64,000 nt of DNA from Candidatus Limnocylindrales bacterium (GCA_035559535.1 DATMBG010000008.1:1-64000); one strand, 5' to 3'; shown: positions 46,000 through 55,041, counted from the stretch's first letter. Numbers and translations: made by a program. The notes: generated by a model not told the origin, from the letters alone.

Positions 46000-47022
46000 T
46001 TATCCAAAGAAGACTTCTGCAATTTTATATAACTCCATATCGACAGGTTTAAAAGTATTTAAATCTTCAGAGAAGTCTACGCAGGTAACCTGGCTCCCTT
46101 GCAGGCAGACCATTTTCCCATATATTCCGGCTTCTATCAATTCTACGGCTTTAATACCAAATCTCGTTGCAAGAACCCGATCAAAAGCAGTTGGAGAGCC
46201 TCCCCGCTGAATATAGCCCAGAGCCGTTACCCGGGTTTCAAATCCCGTTCTTTTCTCTATTTCTTCGCTGAGGATATTTACGATCCCCGGAGATCCTGCA
46301 TAACTATATCCTTCTCGCTTTATCAAAAACTGTTGGTCTTCTCTAGGTTTGGCTCCTTCAGCCACCACGATAATGCTAAAATTTTTTCCACGTTTATGGC
46401 GGTTCCGAATAAACTTACAAACCTCTTCGATATCAAAGGGGATTTCTGGAATTAAAATACAGTCCGCTCCACCGGCGATGCCGGCAACGGTTGCAATCCA
46501 TCCGGCATGGTAGCCCATCACTTCCACGATCATCACCCGATTATGGGATTCGGCAGTTGTATGGAGACGATCGATAGCTTCGGTCACAACCGATACGGCA
46601 GTATCAAATCCAAAGGAGTAATCTGTGGCCTGGATATCATTTTCAATGGTTTTGGGAATTCCAACCACCGGAACTCCTTTCTCCGAAAGTGTTTTAGCAA
46701 TTCCCAGCGTATCTCCTCCTCCCACCACGATCAGAGCAGAAAGCCCTAATTCTTTTATATTATCTATGAGTCTTTGAACTCCTCCCTCATAATTGAGGGG
46801 GTTAATTCGAGATGTACCCAGAATGGTTCCGCCTTTATAAAGGAGACCGGAAACCGAATCCAGATTTAGAAACTCTACATCCTTTTCCATCAAACCTTTC
46901 CAACCACTCCGGATGCCTACCACTTCATAGCCTATTTTATAAGATTTTCTTACTACAGCTCGAATGACGGCGTTTAATCCCGGGCAATCTCCACCACCTG
47001 TTAATAAACCTATTCTTTTCAT
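46000..47022 (-). CDS. 6-phosphofructokinase, pyrophosphate-dependent type by signature
   Basis: This 340-aa PFK-family enzyme phosphorylates fructose 6-phosphate in glycolysis. The nucleotide loop reads GGGD104T and the next block GIPK124TIEND. In the PFK family Gly104/Gly124 mark ATP enzymes and Asp104/Lys124 mark PPi enzymes, so PPi use is predicted, probably reversible. The catalytic TIDND motif is changed to TIEND, so the usual base Asp127 is Glu here; Asp129 is kept. The codon is a clear GAA. GGGDCPGLN and the substrate block MGYHAGWIA are intact. The gene lies 97 bp before galT, after the aminotransferase. It could also be a group III mixed-substrate PFK. Confidence 0.88.
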   Translation of the reverse strand: MKRIGLLTGGGDCPGLNAVIRAVVRKSYKIGYEVVGIRSGWKGLMEKDVEFLNLDSVSGLLYKGGTILGTSRINPLNYEGGVQRLIDNIKELGLSALIVVGGGDTLGIAKTLSEKGVPVVGIPKTIENDIQATDYSFGFDTAVSVVTEAIDRLHTTAESHNRVMIVEVMGYHAGWIATVAGIAGGADCILIPEIPFDIEEVCKFIRNRHKRGKNFSIIVVAEGAKPREDQQFLIKREGYSYAGSPGIVNILSEEIEKRTGFETRVTALGYIQRGGSPTAFDRVLATRFGIKAVELIEAGIYGKMVCLQGSQVTCVDFSEDLNTFKPVDMELYKIAEVFFG

Positions 47023-47106
47023 TAAAAATATACACTAAAAGTATAAGGGATCAGAAACGAAGAAGTTGGTTACGCTACTTCTTGATTCATCATAGATCCT
47101 TTAGCC

Positions 47107-48243
47107 TTATTTTAAAAGACGTTCTTGTGCGGCTCGGACTCCAGCCGACAGTTGGATGGGATATCCTAAATCGTATAGAGCCATTTCAAGTCCTGCAATG
47201 GCCGTAATCACATCAAATCGATCGGCAAACCCCAAATGGGCAATTCGGAAAATTTTTCCCTTGAGTTTATCCTGTCCTCCGGCAAGGGTAATGCCATATT
47301 TTTCCCGCAGGTGTTTAATCAGGCGACTACTATCTATACCTTCGGGTGATTTTACTGCCGTTACGGCATTGCTGGGTGATTCTGGGGCAAACAATTCAAG
47401 TCCCAGAGCTTGAACGGCAGCCCTTGTAGCCTCGGCCAGGCGAGCATGTCGCTCCACAACCTGATCCAGGCCTTCTGTTCGAATAAGTCGAAGGGTTTCC
47501 CTTAAAGCCATAACCAAAGGAACTGCCGGGGTGTAGGCATTTTCATTTTTATCCTGGGCTTTTTTCTCTTTTCTCAGATCAAAATAATATTTGGGGAGAT
47601 TGGATCTTTCGGCAAACCTCCAGGCCTTATCACTTACGCAGATAAACGAAAGCCCGGGAGGAATCATAAGGGCCTTCTGAGAGCCTGTAACCACAACATC
47701 CAGTTTCCAGGCATCCATTTCGATTTTGTAAACCCCAATCCCGGTGACCGCATCCACAATAAGCAGAGTTTGATCCAGTGGGCCTGTAATTTGGGCAATC
47801 CTTTCCACATCATGTTTAACTCCGGTTGAACTCTCTGTGAATTGGACAAAAACTGCTTTAATAGTCGGGTCTTTTTCAAGCCTGGATTTGATCTCTTCTG
47901 GATCGACCGCTTTCCCCCATTCCACATCGATTAAATCGACTTGAAGTCCATAGGCCATGCAAATATCTCGCCAGCGTTCGCCAAACTTTCCACCTTGAAC
48001 TACCAGTACCTTATCTCCGGAACATAAAAAATTACATACCGCCGCTTCCATACTTCCGGTACCCGAAGAGGTAAAAAAATAAACCTCCCGGTCTGTCTGG
48101 AACAGGTACTTTAATCCTTCTTTAACTTCTGCCAAAACCTCCTTAAATTCCGGCCCTCTATGATAAATAGCCGGTTTTGCCATGGCCAGTAAAGCTTCCG
48201 ATGGGATAGGTGTCGGACCCGGAGTCAAAAGATAACGTTTCAT
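47107..48243 (-). CDS. Class V PLP aminotransferase (serine-pyruvate/alanine-glyoxylate type)
   Basis: The 378-aa fold-type I enzyme begins MKRYLLTPGPTPIP, the usual opening of serine-glyoxylate/alanine-glyoxylate aminotransferases and some phosphoserine aminotransferases of this subgroup. PLP-site features are SSGTGSMEAAV, IVDAVTGIG and the Schiff-base Lys in GSQKALMIPPG. The C-terminal KLKGKIFRIAHLGF block is also typical. No serA is adjacent, so photorespiratory-like glycine/serine use or serine synthesis cannot be decided. It is the first gene of the minus-strand series and is followed by the PFK gene after 84 bp. Confidence 0.88.
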   Translation of the reverse strand: MKRYLLTPGPTPIPSEALLAMAKPAIYHRGPEFKEVLAEVKEGLKYLFQTDREVYFFTSSGTGSMEAAVCNFLCSGDKVLVVQGGKFGERWRDICMAYGLQVDLIDVEWGKAVDPEEIKSRLEKDPTIKAVFVQFTESSTGVKHDVERIAQITGPLDQTLLIVDAVTGIGVYKIEMDAWKLDVVVTGSQKALMIPPGLSFICVSDKAWRFAERSNLPKYYFDLRKEKKAQDKNENAYTPAVPLVMALRETLRLIRTEGLDQVVERHARLAEATRAAVQALGLELFAPESPSNAVTAVKSPEGIDSSRLIKHLREKYGITLAGGQDKLKGKIFRIAHLGFADRFDVITAIAGLEMALYDLGYPIQLSAGVRAAQERLLK

Positions 48244-48433
48244 AGGACTATCTAGTCACAAAGATACCGAGACATCAAGATAAATACCCATTCGATTCAT
48301 CTGATTTGACAATCCCTTCTTCCCCTATAGGCGCCGGGATAAGGCGCCCCCACCCGGTCCTTCCCCCGTTTCACAGGGGAGGGAACTTCACTTCAGAGTT
48401 CCTTCCCCTGCAAAGCGGGGGGAAGGTTAGTAG

Positions 48434-48452
48434 GTTAAACGTCTCGTTTGAC
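48434..48452. repeat. GTTAAACG-TCT-CGTTTGAC palindrome, copy 1
   Basis: The 19-nt element and its flanks (AGTAGG before, ATT after) match the copy inside the gene at 53737 at 26 of 27 positions. A related 20-nt palindrome lies at 60887-60906. Confidence 0.7.
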
Positions 48453-48894
48453 ATTAAGGAGGCCCCCTCAGGGATTTCACTCTTATCCTGGCGTCCAGGC
48501 CCTCTTTCCCCCTAACCCCCTTCCTGAAGCGGGAAGGAGGGACTCAGGGATGGCCTGGATTCCCACTCTCCCCTCCCGGGGAAGAAAAGTCAGAGGGATC
48601 GAGTCCAAAACCCACCTCTCAGAGAGCCTCTTCCCCTCTACCGGTTCGGAACCCTTCCAGGGAGGTTAAAATAACCTTGTCGAAGAATGACCCTGGACCC
48701 TCAGTTAAAGGTAAAATATCCAAGGATCGCCGGGTTCAAGAGCTTACAGCAGGCTTCGTTAACTCAACGCAGGGCGTACAGGGGTATGAAAGGTCATAGG
48801 GGTTATCCAACTTTACATCTTCCTCTATCTAAGTGTCTTCGTGTCTTTGTGGCTAAATAATTAATATTAAGTTTAAAAAACCACAACGTGTCCT

Positions 48895-48943
48895 GTCAAG
48901 ATGAATTCAGGTTAGCCAAGAATCCTCCTAAAAACATCTTGAC
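48895..48943. repeat. Inverted repeat upstream of aspS
   Basis: GTCAAGATG (48895-48903) pairs exactly with CATCTTGAC (48935-48943). The loop includes GAATTCAGGTTAGC, a 14-mer that recurs at 60744-60757 upstream of the YHS-domain gene. Confidence 0.55.
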
Positions 48944-49151
48944 TTTTATCCAACCTTGGTAGTACCTATTGAGGATAAAAAGCTGATCATTCATTTGATT
49001 ATTCCTTTTATGTAGTAAGGTAAGTGTCTATTTAGAAAAAGACAATACTATCTTCGGGATAGTGTAAAAAAGATACTGGAATGTGGGACACACATCGGGT
49101 TGCCATTTGATTTAGGCCCACATCAAACCTAGTTCTTAGGTAAAAAATTTT

Positions 49152-50912
49152 ATGCAGAAACGCACACACTACTGCGGGGAGCTCAATGAAACGCATGCAG
49201 GAAGCCGGGTTTTTGTGTATGGATGGGTTCAAAGACGACGGGACCATGGAGGGCTCATATTTGTCGATCTACGGGATCGAACCGGGATCGTACAGATAGT
49301 CTTCAATCCGGCTTTACATGAAGAAAGCCATGAAACAGCCAGGCAACTCCGGAATGAATATGTGATCGGTGTCGAAGGCCTGGTTGAAAAAAGGCCCGAA
49401 GGGATGGAGAATCCTTTAATTCCGACGGGTCGAATTGAAATCCTGGCCGAAAAGCTGATCATTTTGAACGAAGCTGAAACACCTCCCTTTCCCATTGAAG
49501 AAGGGATCACGGCCAGTGAAGATCTTCGGCTGACTTACCGTTATCTGGATTTGCGAAGACCCCCTTTACGGAACAATTTTATCCTACGCCATAAGGTTTA
49601 TCAAATCGTACGAAATTTTCTATCCGATCGGGGTTTTATAGAGGTTGAGACCCCCTTTTTAACCAAAAGCACGCCGGAAGGAGCCAGGGATTATCTAGTT
49701 CCCAGTCGAATTCAGCCGGGGAAATTCTATGCACTTCCGCAATCTCCTCAATTGTTCAAACAGCTTTTAATGATTGCCGGATTTGACAAATATTTCCAGA
49801 TTGTGAAATGTTTTCGAGATGAAGACCTTCGGGCGGATCGACAACCTGAGTTTACCCAGATAGATATCGAGACGTCTTTTATGGAACGAGAAGAACTCTT
49901 TCGCATCACGGAAGATCTGATGAAAGCCCTTTTCGAGCCGCTCCGAAATATCCAACTGACCACACCCTTTCAGACTATGTCTTATCAGGAAGCCATAGAC
50001 CGATACGGATCGGACAAACCGGATCTGCGGTTTGGAATGGAATTGGTTGATGTTTCGGATATTGCCCAAAGAACGGAGTTTAGAGTTTTCACCGAGGTCC
50101 TGGCAACGGGAGGGCAGGTCAAAGGTTTGAAGGTGAAAGGTCAGGCGGCTTTCTCCCGGAAGGATCTCGATCTGCTTACGGAACTCGTGAAGGGATGTGG
50201 GGCGAAAGGATTGGTGTGGATAAAAATCACCGAGAATGAAGTTCAATCCCCTGCACTCAAGTATTTCTCTGAAGAGGTTATGAACTCCCTCCGGGATCGA
50301 TTTAAAGCGGAACCTCAAGATCTTTTACTTTTAGTAGCCGATAAACCTAAGGTGGTCGCTACGGCTTTGAGCAATTTGAGACTCCATCTGGGTCGAAAGC
50401 TCAATTTGATTGATTCACAGGCTTTCAAATTTCTCTGGGTTACCAACTTTCCTCTCTTTGAGTATAACGAGGAAGAAAGGAGATTTGAAGCCATGCATCA
50501 TCCCTTTACTGCACCCGTAGATGAAGATATACCACTTTTAGAAACCGATCCTGCCAGGGTAAGGGCCAAGGCTTACGATCTGGTTTTAAATGGCCAGGAA
50601 ATCGGAGGTGGGAGTACCCGAATTCATCGAACTGATCTGCAAAAGCGAGTTTTTGAGCTTCTTAATATTAAGGAAGAAGAGGCAATGAAAAAATTCGGCT
50701 TCTTACTCCAGGCCCTTAAATATGGAGCTCCTCCCCATGGGGGGATTGCTCTGGGATTAGACCGGATTGTCATGATCCTTACCGGATCGGAATCGATTCG
50801 AGATGTCATTGCTTTTCCAAAAACTCAAAAAGCCGTCTGTCTCATGACCGATGCACCTTCGTTTGTGGATAAGAAACAGCTCGATGAGTTGAGGATTCAG
50901 GTGAAAATCTAA
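49152..50912 (+). CDS. aspS: Aspartyl-tRNA synthetase, probably non-discriminating
   Basis: This 586-aa class II synthetase has the OB-fold anticodon domain (GWVQRRRDHGGLIF), motif 2 (CFRDEDLRADRQPEFTQIDIE), the bacterial insertion domain, and motif 3 (GIALGLDRIVM). The residue after RRRD is His rather than the Leu of E. coli AspRS; His there marks enzymes that also charge tRNA-Asn with Asp. This agrees with gatCAB located about 6 kb downstream, which would amidate Asp-tRNA-Asn. The ATG at 49152 gives a complete N-terminus. The leader contains several inverted repeats. Confidence 0.93.
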   Translation: MQKRTHYCGELNETHAGSRVFVYGWVQRRRDHGGLIFVDLRDRTGIVQIVFNPALHEESHETARQLRNEYVIGVEGLVEKRPEGMENPLIPTGRIEILAEKLIILNEAETPPFPIEEGITASEDLRLTYRYLDLRRPPLRNNFILRHKVYQIVRNFLSDRGFIEVETPFLTKSTPEGARDYLVPSRIQPGKFYALPQSPQLFKQLLMIAGFDKYFQIVKCFRDEDLRADRQPEFTQIDIETSFMEREELFRITEDLMKALFEPLRNIQLTTPFQTMSYQEAIDRYGSDKPDLRFGMELVDVSDIAQRTEFRVFTEVLATGGQVKGLKVKGQAAFSRKDLDLLTELVKGCGAKGLVWIKITENEVQSPALKYFSEEVMNSLRDRFKAEPQDLLLLVADKPKVVATALSNLRLHLGRKLNLIDSQAFKFLWVTNFPLFEYNEEERRFEAMHHPFTAPVDEDIPLLETDPARVRAKAYDLVLNGQEIGGGSTRIHRTDLQKRVFELLNIKEEEAMKKFGFLLQALKYGAPPHGGIALGLDRIVMILTGSESIRDVIAFPKTQKAVCLMTDAPSFVDKKQLDELRIQVKI

Positions 50913-51017
50913 ACCTGTGAGGAGAACCTGGTGACATTCATCTCCATAAATCCATTGACAAGCAAGCCGGTAATCTACATATTTATGGTAGAGAAAGTTA
51001 TCAACCAAGTCGGTTGG

Positions 51018-51053
51018 TTAATTGGATAAATCCCCTGAAAAGGGTCCAATTAA
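51018..51053. repeat. Hairpin in the aspS-phoH gap
   Basis: TTAATTGGA (51018-51026) pairs exactly with TCCAATTAA (51045-51053), with CCCCT/AGGG pairing inside. A short AACC/GGTT dyad lies just before it. It may terminate aspS or shape the phoH leader; there is no strong U-tract. Confidence 0.5.
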
Positions 51054-51089
51054 TTAGTCGATTTTTTAAAGTAGAGGTGATCTCAAACA

Positions 51090-52172
51090 TTGCAAGAACA
51101 AGATAAAAGTGTTAGCCTGAGCTTTAACGACTCTTTGCAGAGCTTATTTGGAAATTACGATGAAAATTTAAAAACTATTGAACGAGCTTTTGATATTTCC
51201 ATCACCCTTCGAGGGGATAAGATTATCCTGAAAGGAGAAGCCGAGGATGTCTCCAAGGTTGAAAAGATCCTCAATCATCTGGCTTCTCTGCTGGCTCATG
51301 GCCGCAAAGTAAGTCGAGAAGATGTTCGTTCTGCGATTCGTATTGTCTCTGAAGATACCGAGGTAAATCTTGAAGAAGTATTTTCGGATTCCATTCAAAT
51401 TCCCTCTCGAAAAGGCTTTGTTACCCCCAAAAGTTTGACCCAAAAAGAATATATCGAAGCCATCCAGCACCATGATATTGTCTTTGGAATCGGGCCCGCC
51501 GGCACCGGAAAAACCTATCTGGCTATGGCAATGGGGATTTATTTTCTCCAGAATAAAACCTTCCATCGGATTGTTCTCACACGACCGGCGGTAGAAGCAG
51601 GTGAAAAGCTTGGATTTCTTCCAGGGGATCTCTACGAGAAAGTGAATCCCTATTTGCGTCCCTTGTACGATGCTCTCCACGAGATGATGGATATAGAAAA
51701 AGCCCAGCGACTTCTCGAACGAGGTACTATTGAAGTGGCTCCACTTGCCTTTATGCGCGGACGCACCCTGAATGATTCTTTCGTCATTTTAGATGAAGCG
51801 CAAAATACTACCTCAGAACAGATGAAGATGTTTCTCACCCGGCTGGGATTTAGCTCCAAGGCGGTTATTACCGGAGACATAACTCAAACCGATCTGCCTG
51901 AAGATAAAGTGTCCGGCTTAAAGGAAGCTCAGATGATTCTGAACAACGTTGAGGGGATTAAGTTTATTCACTTTACAGAAAAAGATGTGGTTCGACATCC
52001 TCTGGTTCAGAAAATTATTACCGCTTATGAAAATTATGAAAAAGTAAGTGGTCCTAAGGCCTCCAAAAGAAACCACCTGATTCGAGTAGGTGATTTCAAT
52101 GGAAATTCTGCTTCGCAATCCGGCGAAGACGAGGAAAGTCAGCCTGCGCCGGTTAAAACAAACTGCCCGTAA
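51090..52172 (+). CDS. PhoH-like ATPase
   Basis: This 360-aa cytoplasmic protein has an N-terminal KH-like segment (about 40-75) and the PhoH P-loop ATPase domain with Walker [12 protein letters not shown], motif [16 protein letters not shown], Walker [12 protein letters not shown] and sensor [12 protein letters not shown]. PhoH-like proteins are linked to RNA metabolism and commonly precede ybeY. Translation is set from a TTG at 51090, preceded by AGAGGTGATC. The C-terminus (residues about 335-360) is variable and is encoded in a segment overlapping the ybeY start by 74 nt. Confidence 0.9.
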   Translation: MQEQDKSVSLSFNDSLQSLFGNYDENLKTIERAFDISITLRGDKIILKGEAEDVSKVEKILNHLASLLAHGRKVSREDVRSAIRIVSEDTEVNLEEVFSDSIQIPSRKGFVTPKSLTQKEYIEAIQHHDIVFGIGPAGTGKTYLAMAMGIYFLQNKTFHRIVLTRPAVEAGEKLGFLPGDLYEKVNPYLRPLYDALHEMMDIEKAQRLLERGTIEVAPLAFMRGRTLNDSFVILDEAQNTTSEQMKMFLTRLGFSSKAVITGDITQTDLPEDKVSGLKEAQMILNNVEGIKFIHFTEKDVVRHPLVQKIITAYENYEKVSGPKASKRNHLIRVGDFNGNSASQSGEDEESQPAPVKTNCP

Positions 52173-52578
52173 AACCCTGGAAGTCCTGGGGGGTTCCGAT
52201 AATTGGGAGTTAAGTATTGTGCTGGTCAAGGATGAGGAAATTCGCCGCCTTAATAAAACCTATCGCCATATCGATGAAAGTACCGATGTCCTCTCCTTCC
52301 CCCTACAAGAAACCTCTTCACCCGGATCTTTCAAAAAAAGCCCCGGGTCTTCTTTGCTTTTCCCCCTGGGAGATGTGGTTATCTCGGTAGATACTGCCGA
52401 TCGTCAGGCCCGGATTCATGGTCATTCCCTGGGGGATGAAATGGATATGCTGTTAGTCCATGGAATTCTTCATCTGATGGGTTATGATCATGAGAAAAAA
52501 GAAGATGCAGAACAGATGATGCAGATGGAGGCCCGGATTTTAAAATCCAAAGAAGGACTTATTAAAAAGGGTTTATAA
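52099..52578 (+). CDS. ybeY: Endoribonuclease YbeY (rRNA maturation factor)
   Basis: The 159-aa zinc metalloprotein carries the family motif [11 protein letters not shown], whose three His bind the metal, together with the TDVLSFPL and GDVVIS blocks. YbeY takes part in 16S rRNA 3'-end maturation and ribosome quality control. The ATG at 52099 follows TAGGTGA and is preferred over the in-frame GTG at 52090. It overlaps the phoH-like gene by 74 nt, an unusually long overlap. A Ser/Gly-rich insertion ([13 protein letters not shown]) precedes the GDVVIS strand. Confidence 0.93.
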   Translation: MEILLRNPAKTRKVSLRRLKQTARKTLEVLGGSDNWELSIVLVKDEEIRRLNKTYRHIDESTDVLSFPLQETSSPGSFKKSPGSSLLFPLGDVVISVDTADRQARIHGHSLGDEMDMLLVHGILHLMGYDHEKKEDAEQMMQMEARILKSKEGLIKKGL

Positions 52579-52613
52579 AAGCTCTTTTCCAGAAATATTG
52601 GTTTAATTTTTAC

Positions 52614-52642
52614 TTGACTGATTGATCCAAACCCTTTATCAT
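52614..52642 (+). promoter_or_regulatory. Sigma70-type promoter for the membrane protein at 52719
   Basis: TTGACT (52614-52619), a 17-nt spacer and TATCAT (52637-52642) make a near-consensus promoter in the short gap after ybeY, about 75 bp before the next start codon. Confidence 0.6.
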
Positions 52643-52718
52643 ATCGATAATTTCCTGATTCTTACCTGTGGTCAGGGCCATAAAAGTATGTCTAAAATAA
52701 TTGAGAATCTACAGGCCA

Positions 52719-53597
52719 ATGAACGAATTTATTTTAAACCCCTGGATTTTTATCCTTCTCTTAATGGTTACAGGAATTTTGGTGTTTATCCTGGAACCCT
52801 ATTTGGAATTGGAGGGTAGGCGTATTTTTTCTTTTTTAAAACGGGGTTTGCTGAAGTTTCGCACGTATCTTTATCTGTATTTATATCGTTGGAATCTATT
52901 CGATCCTACCAATCCACGTTTCAGGACCAAACTTACCGAGCTTATCGATGCCTACGCAGATGAACCCATCATCGCCTTTGATACCCTTCTCCTTCCTTCC
53001 CTGCCTAAAAAATATAACGCAACCTGGGTCATCCAAATCCTCAAACAGCTCCCTGAGAAAAAAATGCTCAAACTCATCGAAGAGTGGCATGACCCTACCA
53101 GACCTACGAAACTCATCAAGGCTATCAAATCAGAAGAAGAAAAAATTACCTGGATCGAATTGATCCTTAAAAACCTGAAAACAAAAAATCGAGGGGTGGA
53201 AATCGTCCGGGATGTTTTTAAGGGGATGAGTGAGGGGGAAATCGTTCAGCTTTTAAGAAAGTTTAGCCTGGAATCCTTAAAAGAACTGGGAGAAAAAAGC
53301 GATATTGTCGATTTTGCTTATCTGCTTCTTCTGGTAGAAGCAAATTTAAAGACAAAAGACGTGGGATCCGGAGAAGATCTTTTATTTACTAAAAAAGTTC
53401 TGAATACCATTTCCTGGGAGAAAGCAAGGGAACTTCAAACAACCTGTCGAGCACTCTGGAATAAGTTCCCAAATTTGCGTCAAGGTCTGAGCTCAGAACA
53501 GCGAGAAGCCTTCATGAATCAACTTCGCCTTGCACTGGCCCAAAGAGAAGCTGCCGAATTAATGGTTTCTCCTGAAGAAGAGGAAGAAAATGCCTAA
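52719..53597 (+). CDS. Membrane-anchored helical protein of unknown function
   Basis: This 292-aa protein has one N-terminal transmembrane helix (PWIFILLLMVTGILVFIL) followed by a Lys/Arg/Glu-rich, mainly helical cytoplasmic domain. Motifs such as SLPKKYNATWVIQILKQLPEKK and the acidic C-terminus (SPEEEEENA) are not familiar. The ATG at 52719 follows ACAGG and gives the membrane helix directly; the TTG at 52701 is less likely. A good promoter lies upstream. The rolling leucine-rich helices and LPEKK/LIEEW pattern faintly recall MgtE-N or FliG-like repeats, but this is not strong enough for an assignment. Confidence 0.65.
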   Translation: MNEFILNPWIFILLLMVTGILVFILEPYLELEGRRIFSFLKRGLLKFRTYLYLYLYRWNLFDPTNPRFRTKLTELIDAYADEPIIAFDTLLLPSLPKKYNATWVIQILKQLPEKKMLKLIEEWHDPTRPTKLIKAIKSEEEKITWIELILKNLKTKNRGVEIVRDVFKGMSEGEIVQLLRKFSLESLKELGEKSDIVDFAYLLLLVEANLKTKDVGSGEDLLFTKKVLNTISWEKARELQTTCRALWNKFPNLRQGLSSEQREAFMNQLRLALAQREAAELMVSPEEEEENA

Positions 53598-53736
53598 ACC
53601 CTTGCTTAAGGGCATTCTTCCACAGGGCTTTCTTTATAAATTTTTGAAAATTTAGTTGCAGATGGTTTGATCTTTGCATAGATCTTTTAATAACCCTTCA
53701 AGATTAAAAATCTTAAAATAACGACGGAGGTCCTCA

Positions 53737-54288
53737 ATGAGAGGGATTCAAATTCCTATTGAAAATCTATTTGTAAAAACTTCCCGACATCCCCATTTTC
53801 CTTTTACCTTTGAACTGGAAGAAGATGGAATTCAAGGTAAATTGGAGGTGGTGGATTTAGATCGGTTGAGTTGTGCCCTCCACAGGCTTGAAATTAAAAA
53901 GCAAGAAGAAAGTAGGTCAAACGTCTCGTTTGACATTCTGACCCGGGCAAATCGATTGAAAGACCAGGGAGAACAGATCATCCAAAAAGTTACCTACCTG
54001 CTGGAACCTTTATCCCTTATCGAATGGGATAAATATACACCGGTTGTCCAGATCAGGAGTTTTCCACCTCAAGTAAGGGAGGATTTTATAGAGTTTTATG
54101 AACTTCTCTTGCACGGAGAGGAAAACCAGACTTCCTTGACTCTGGTTCGATATCGGAACCAGAAAAACAACCGGTTGAAAGAAACAAGGCCGATGATTTT
54201 AACCAGAGAGGTTCTCGAACGGTTATTAGGAGATCTCTTTGGGGTTATAAAAGGCGGAAAGGCAGAGGTTACAGCTTACTCAAGTTGA
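53737..54288 (+). CDS. Hypothetical protein (183 aa)
   Basis: I do not recognise this family. The ATG is preceded by a strong ribosome-binding site (CGGAGGTC). The protein is soluble, with alternating charged and hydrophobic residues and no signal peptide. Residues 60-67 (SRSNVSFD) are encoded by a copy of the dispersed GTCAAACG-TCT-CGTTTGAC palindrome (53916-53934), so an insertion may have lengthened the protein between two conserved-looking parts. Its 3' end overlaps the convergent nucleosidase-like gene by 20 nt. Confidence 0.6.
   Translation: MRGIQIPIENLFVKTSRHPHFPFTFELEEDGIQGKLEVVDLDRLSCALHRLEIKKQEESRSNVSFDILTRANRLKDQGEQIIQKVTYLLEPLSLIEWDKYTPVVQIRSFPPQVREDFIEFYELLLHGEENQTSLTLVRYRNQKNNRLKETRPMILTREVLERLLGDLFGVIKGGKAEVTAYSS
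53916..53934. repeat. GTCAAACG-TCT-CGTTTGAC palindrome inside a coding region, copy 2
   Basis: The element lies in frame in the gene at 53737 and matches the intergenic copy at 48434 including flanks. Its presence in two unrelated contexts points to a mobile or dispersed repeat. Confidence 0.75.
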
Positions 54289-55039
54289 TATTTTTGAGGA
54301 GTTCAGAAACAAACCGGCTGGATTGATCCAGGGCAAATTCAAAATCTTTTCTGGCCTTAAGACCGGGTCTTATTTTTTTCAGACAGGTCCTGTTTAAATC
54401 TATATTCGCCGTATCGGAAATAGCCCGAATGGCCAGGAACGGAACCTGATTCAGATAAGCTACGTGGGCTATGGCAGCGCTTTCCATGTCTGTGGCGAGG
54501 GCCTGATAGCGTAAAGCCAGGTCTTTTCTCTTTTCTTCTGTACAAATGACCTGATCCCCGGAGACTATAACTCCTGTATGGATTTTCCTGTTACCAAAAA
54601 CCTCCCACCGACCGATCTCCTGGGCAGTTTTTAAAAGGTCTGGATGGGAAAGAAACCAGGGGATTTTTTCTTTTTTTTTACCTCGATAGATAAATATCTT
54701 TTCAGAAACAAAGTGCCCGGCTGTATACCAGCCAAAATCGTGCTGAATGAGTCGCTCTCCCAGTACGATATCTCCGATATCACACTCAGGACTGAGGGCA
54801 CCGGCTGCACCAAAACAAAGGAGGGCTTTAGGTTTATAATTCTGGATCATCACCTGCGCTGCAACAGCCGCATTAACTTTGCCGACTCCGGATCTGGCCA
54901 GAATAATGTCCTTATCCCGATAAAAGCCCCGATAAAAAAGAATCGAGCTCTGTTGAAAACTCTCGTTGAGGGAAAGGATCTTTCTCACACGATGAATCTC
55001 CGCAGACATGGCTGCAATGAGACCAATGCAGGCATTCAT
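54269..55039 (-). CDS. 5'-methylthioadenosine/S-adenosylhomocysteine nucleosidase-like protein
   Basis: This 256-aa protein is a PNP/UDP-phosphorylase family nucleosidase. It has the N-terminal GLIAAMSAEI with the base-site Glu, ARSGVGKVNAA, LCFGAAGAL, and the signature ATDMESAAIAHVAYL ending in ISDTA, whose Asp protonates the purine. It would hydrolyse MTA or SAH to adenine. It is some 25 residues longer than E. coli MtnN because of a Lys-rich insertion (YRGKKKEKIPWF). Futalosine hydrolase or a hopanoid-type phosphorylase are alternatives in the same superfamily. Its ATG is 2 nt after the dtd stop. Confidence 0.8.
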   Translation of the reverse strand: MNACIGLIAAMSAEIHRVRKILSLNESFQQSSILFYRGFYRDKDIILARSGVGKVNAAVAAQVMIQNYKPKALLCFGAAGALSPECDIGDIVLGERLIQHDFGWYTAGHFVSEKIFIYRGKKKEKIPWFLSHPDLLKTAQEIGRWEVFGNRKIHTGVIVSGDQVICTEEKRKDLALRYQALATDMESAAIAHVAYLNQVPFLAIRAISDTANIDLNRTCLKKIRPGLKARKDFEFALDQSSRFVSELLKNINLSKL

Positions 55040-55041
55040 GG

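Larger units (their letters stand above)
48244..49151. other. Long divergent intergenic region full of repeats
   Basis: This 908-bp gap between the divergent aminotransferase and aspS genes has no convincing gene. It holds a CCCTTCC/GGGAAGG-rich block (48340-48660), a GTTAAACG/CGTTTGAC palindrome (48434-48452) and a CTTGTCGAAG element (48676-48685). Related ACAAAGATACCGAGACA and TGTCTTCGTGTCTTTGT segments (about 48259 and 48835) stand in inverted orientation. A 9-bp-arm hairpin lies at 48895-48943 and a short ACTATC/GATAGT stem near 49048. A TTGACT at 48939 has no good -10 at the right spacing. Confidence 0.55.

Noticed and set aside
48316..48669. Small reading frames in the C/G-rich spacer upstream of aspS
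   Set aside because: Products are Pro/Leu/Ser-rich translations of repeat blocks without ribosome-binding sites or familiar domains.
48939..48967. Sigma70 promoter for aspS (TTGACT at 48939)
   Set aside because: At 17-nt spacing the -10 would be GTACCT, too far from consensus to report as a feature.
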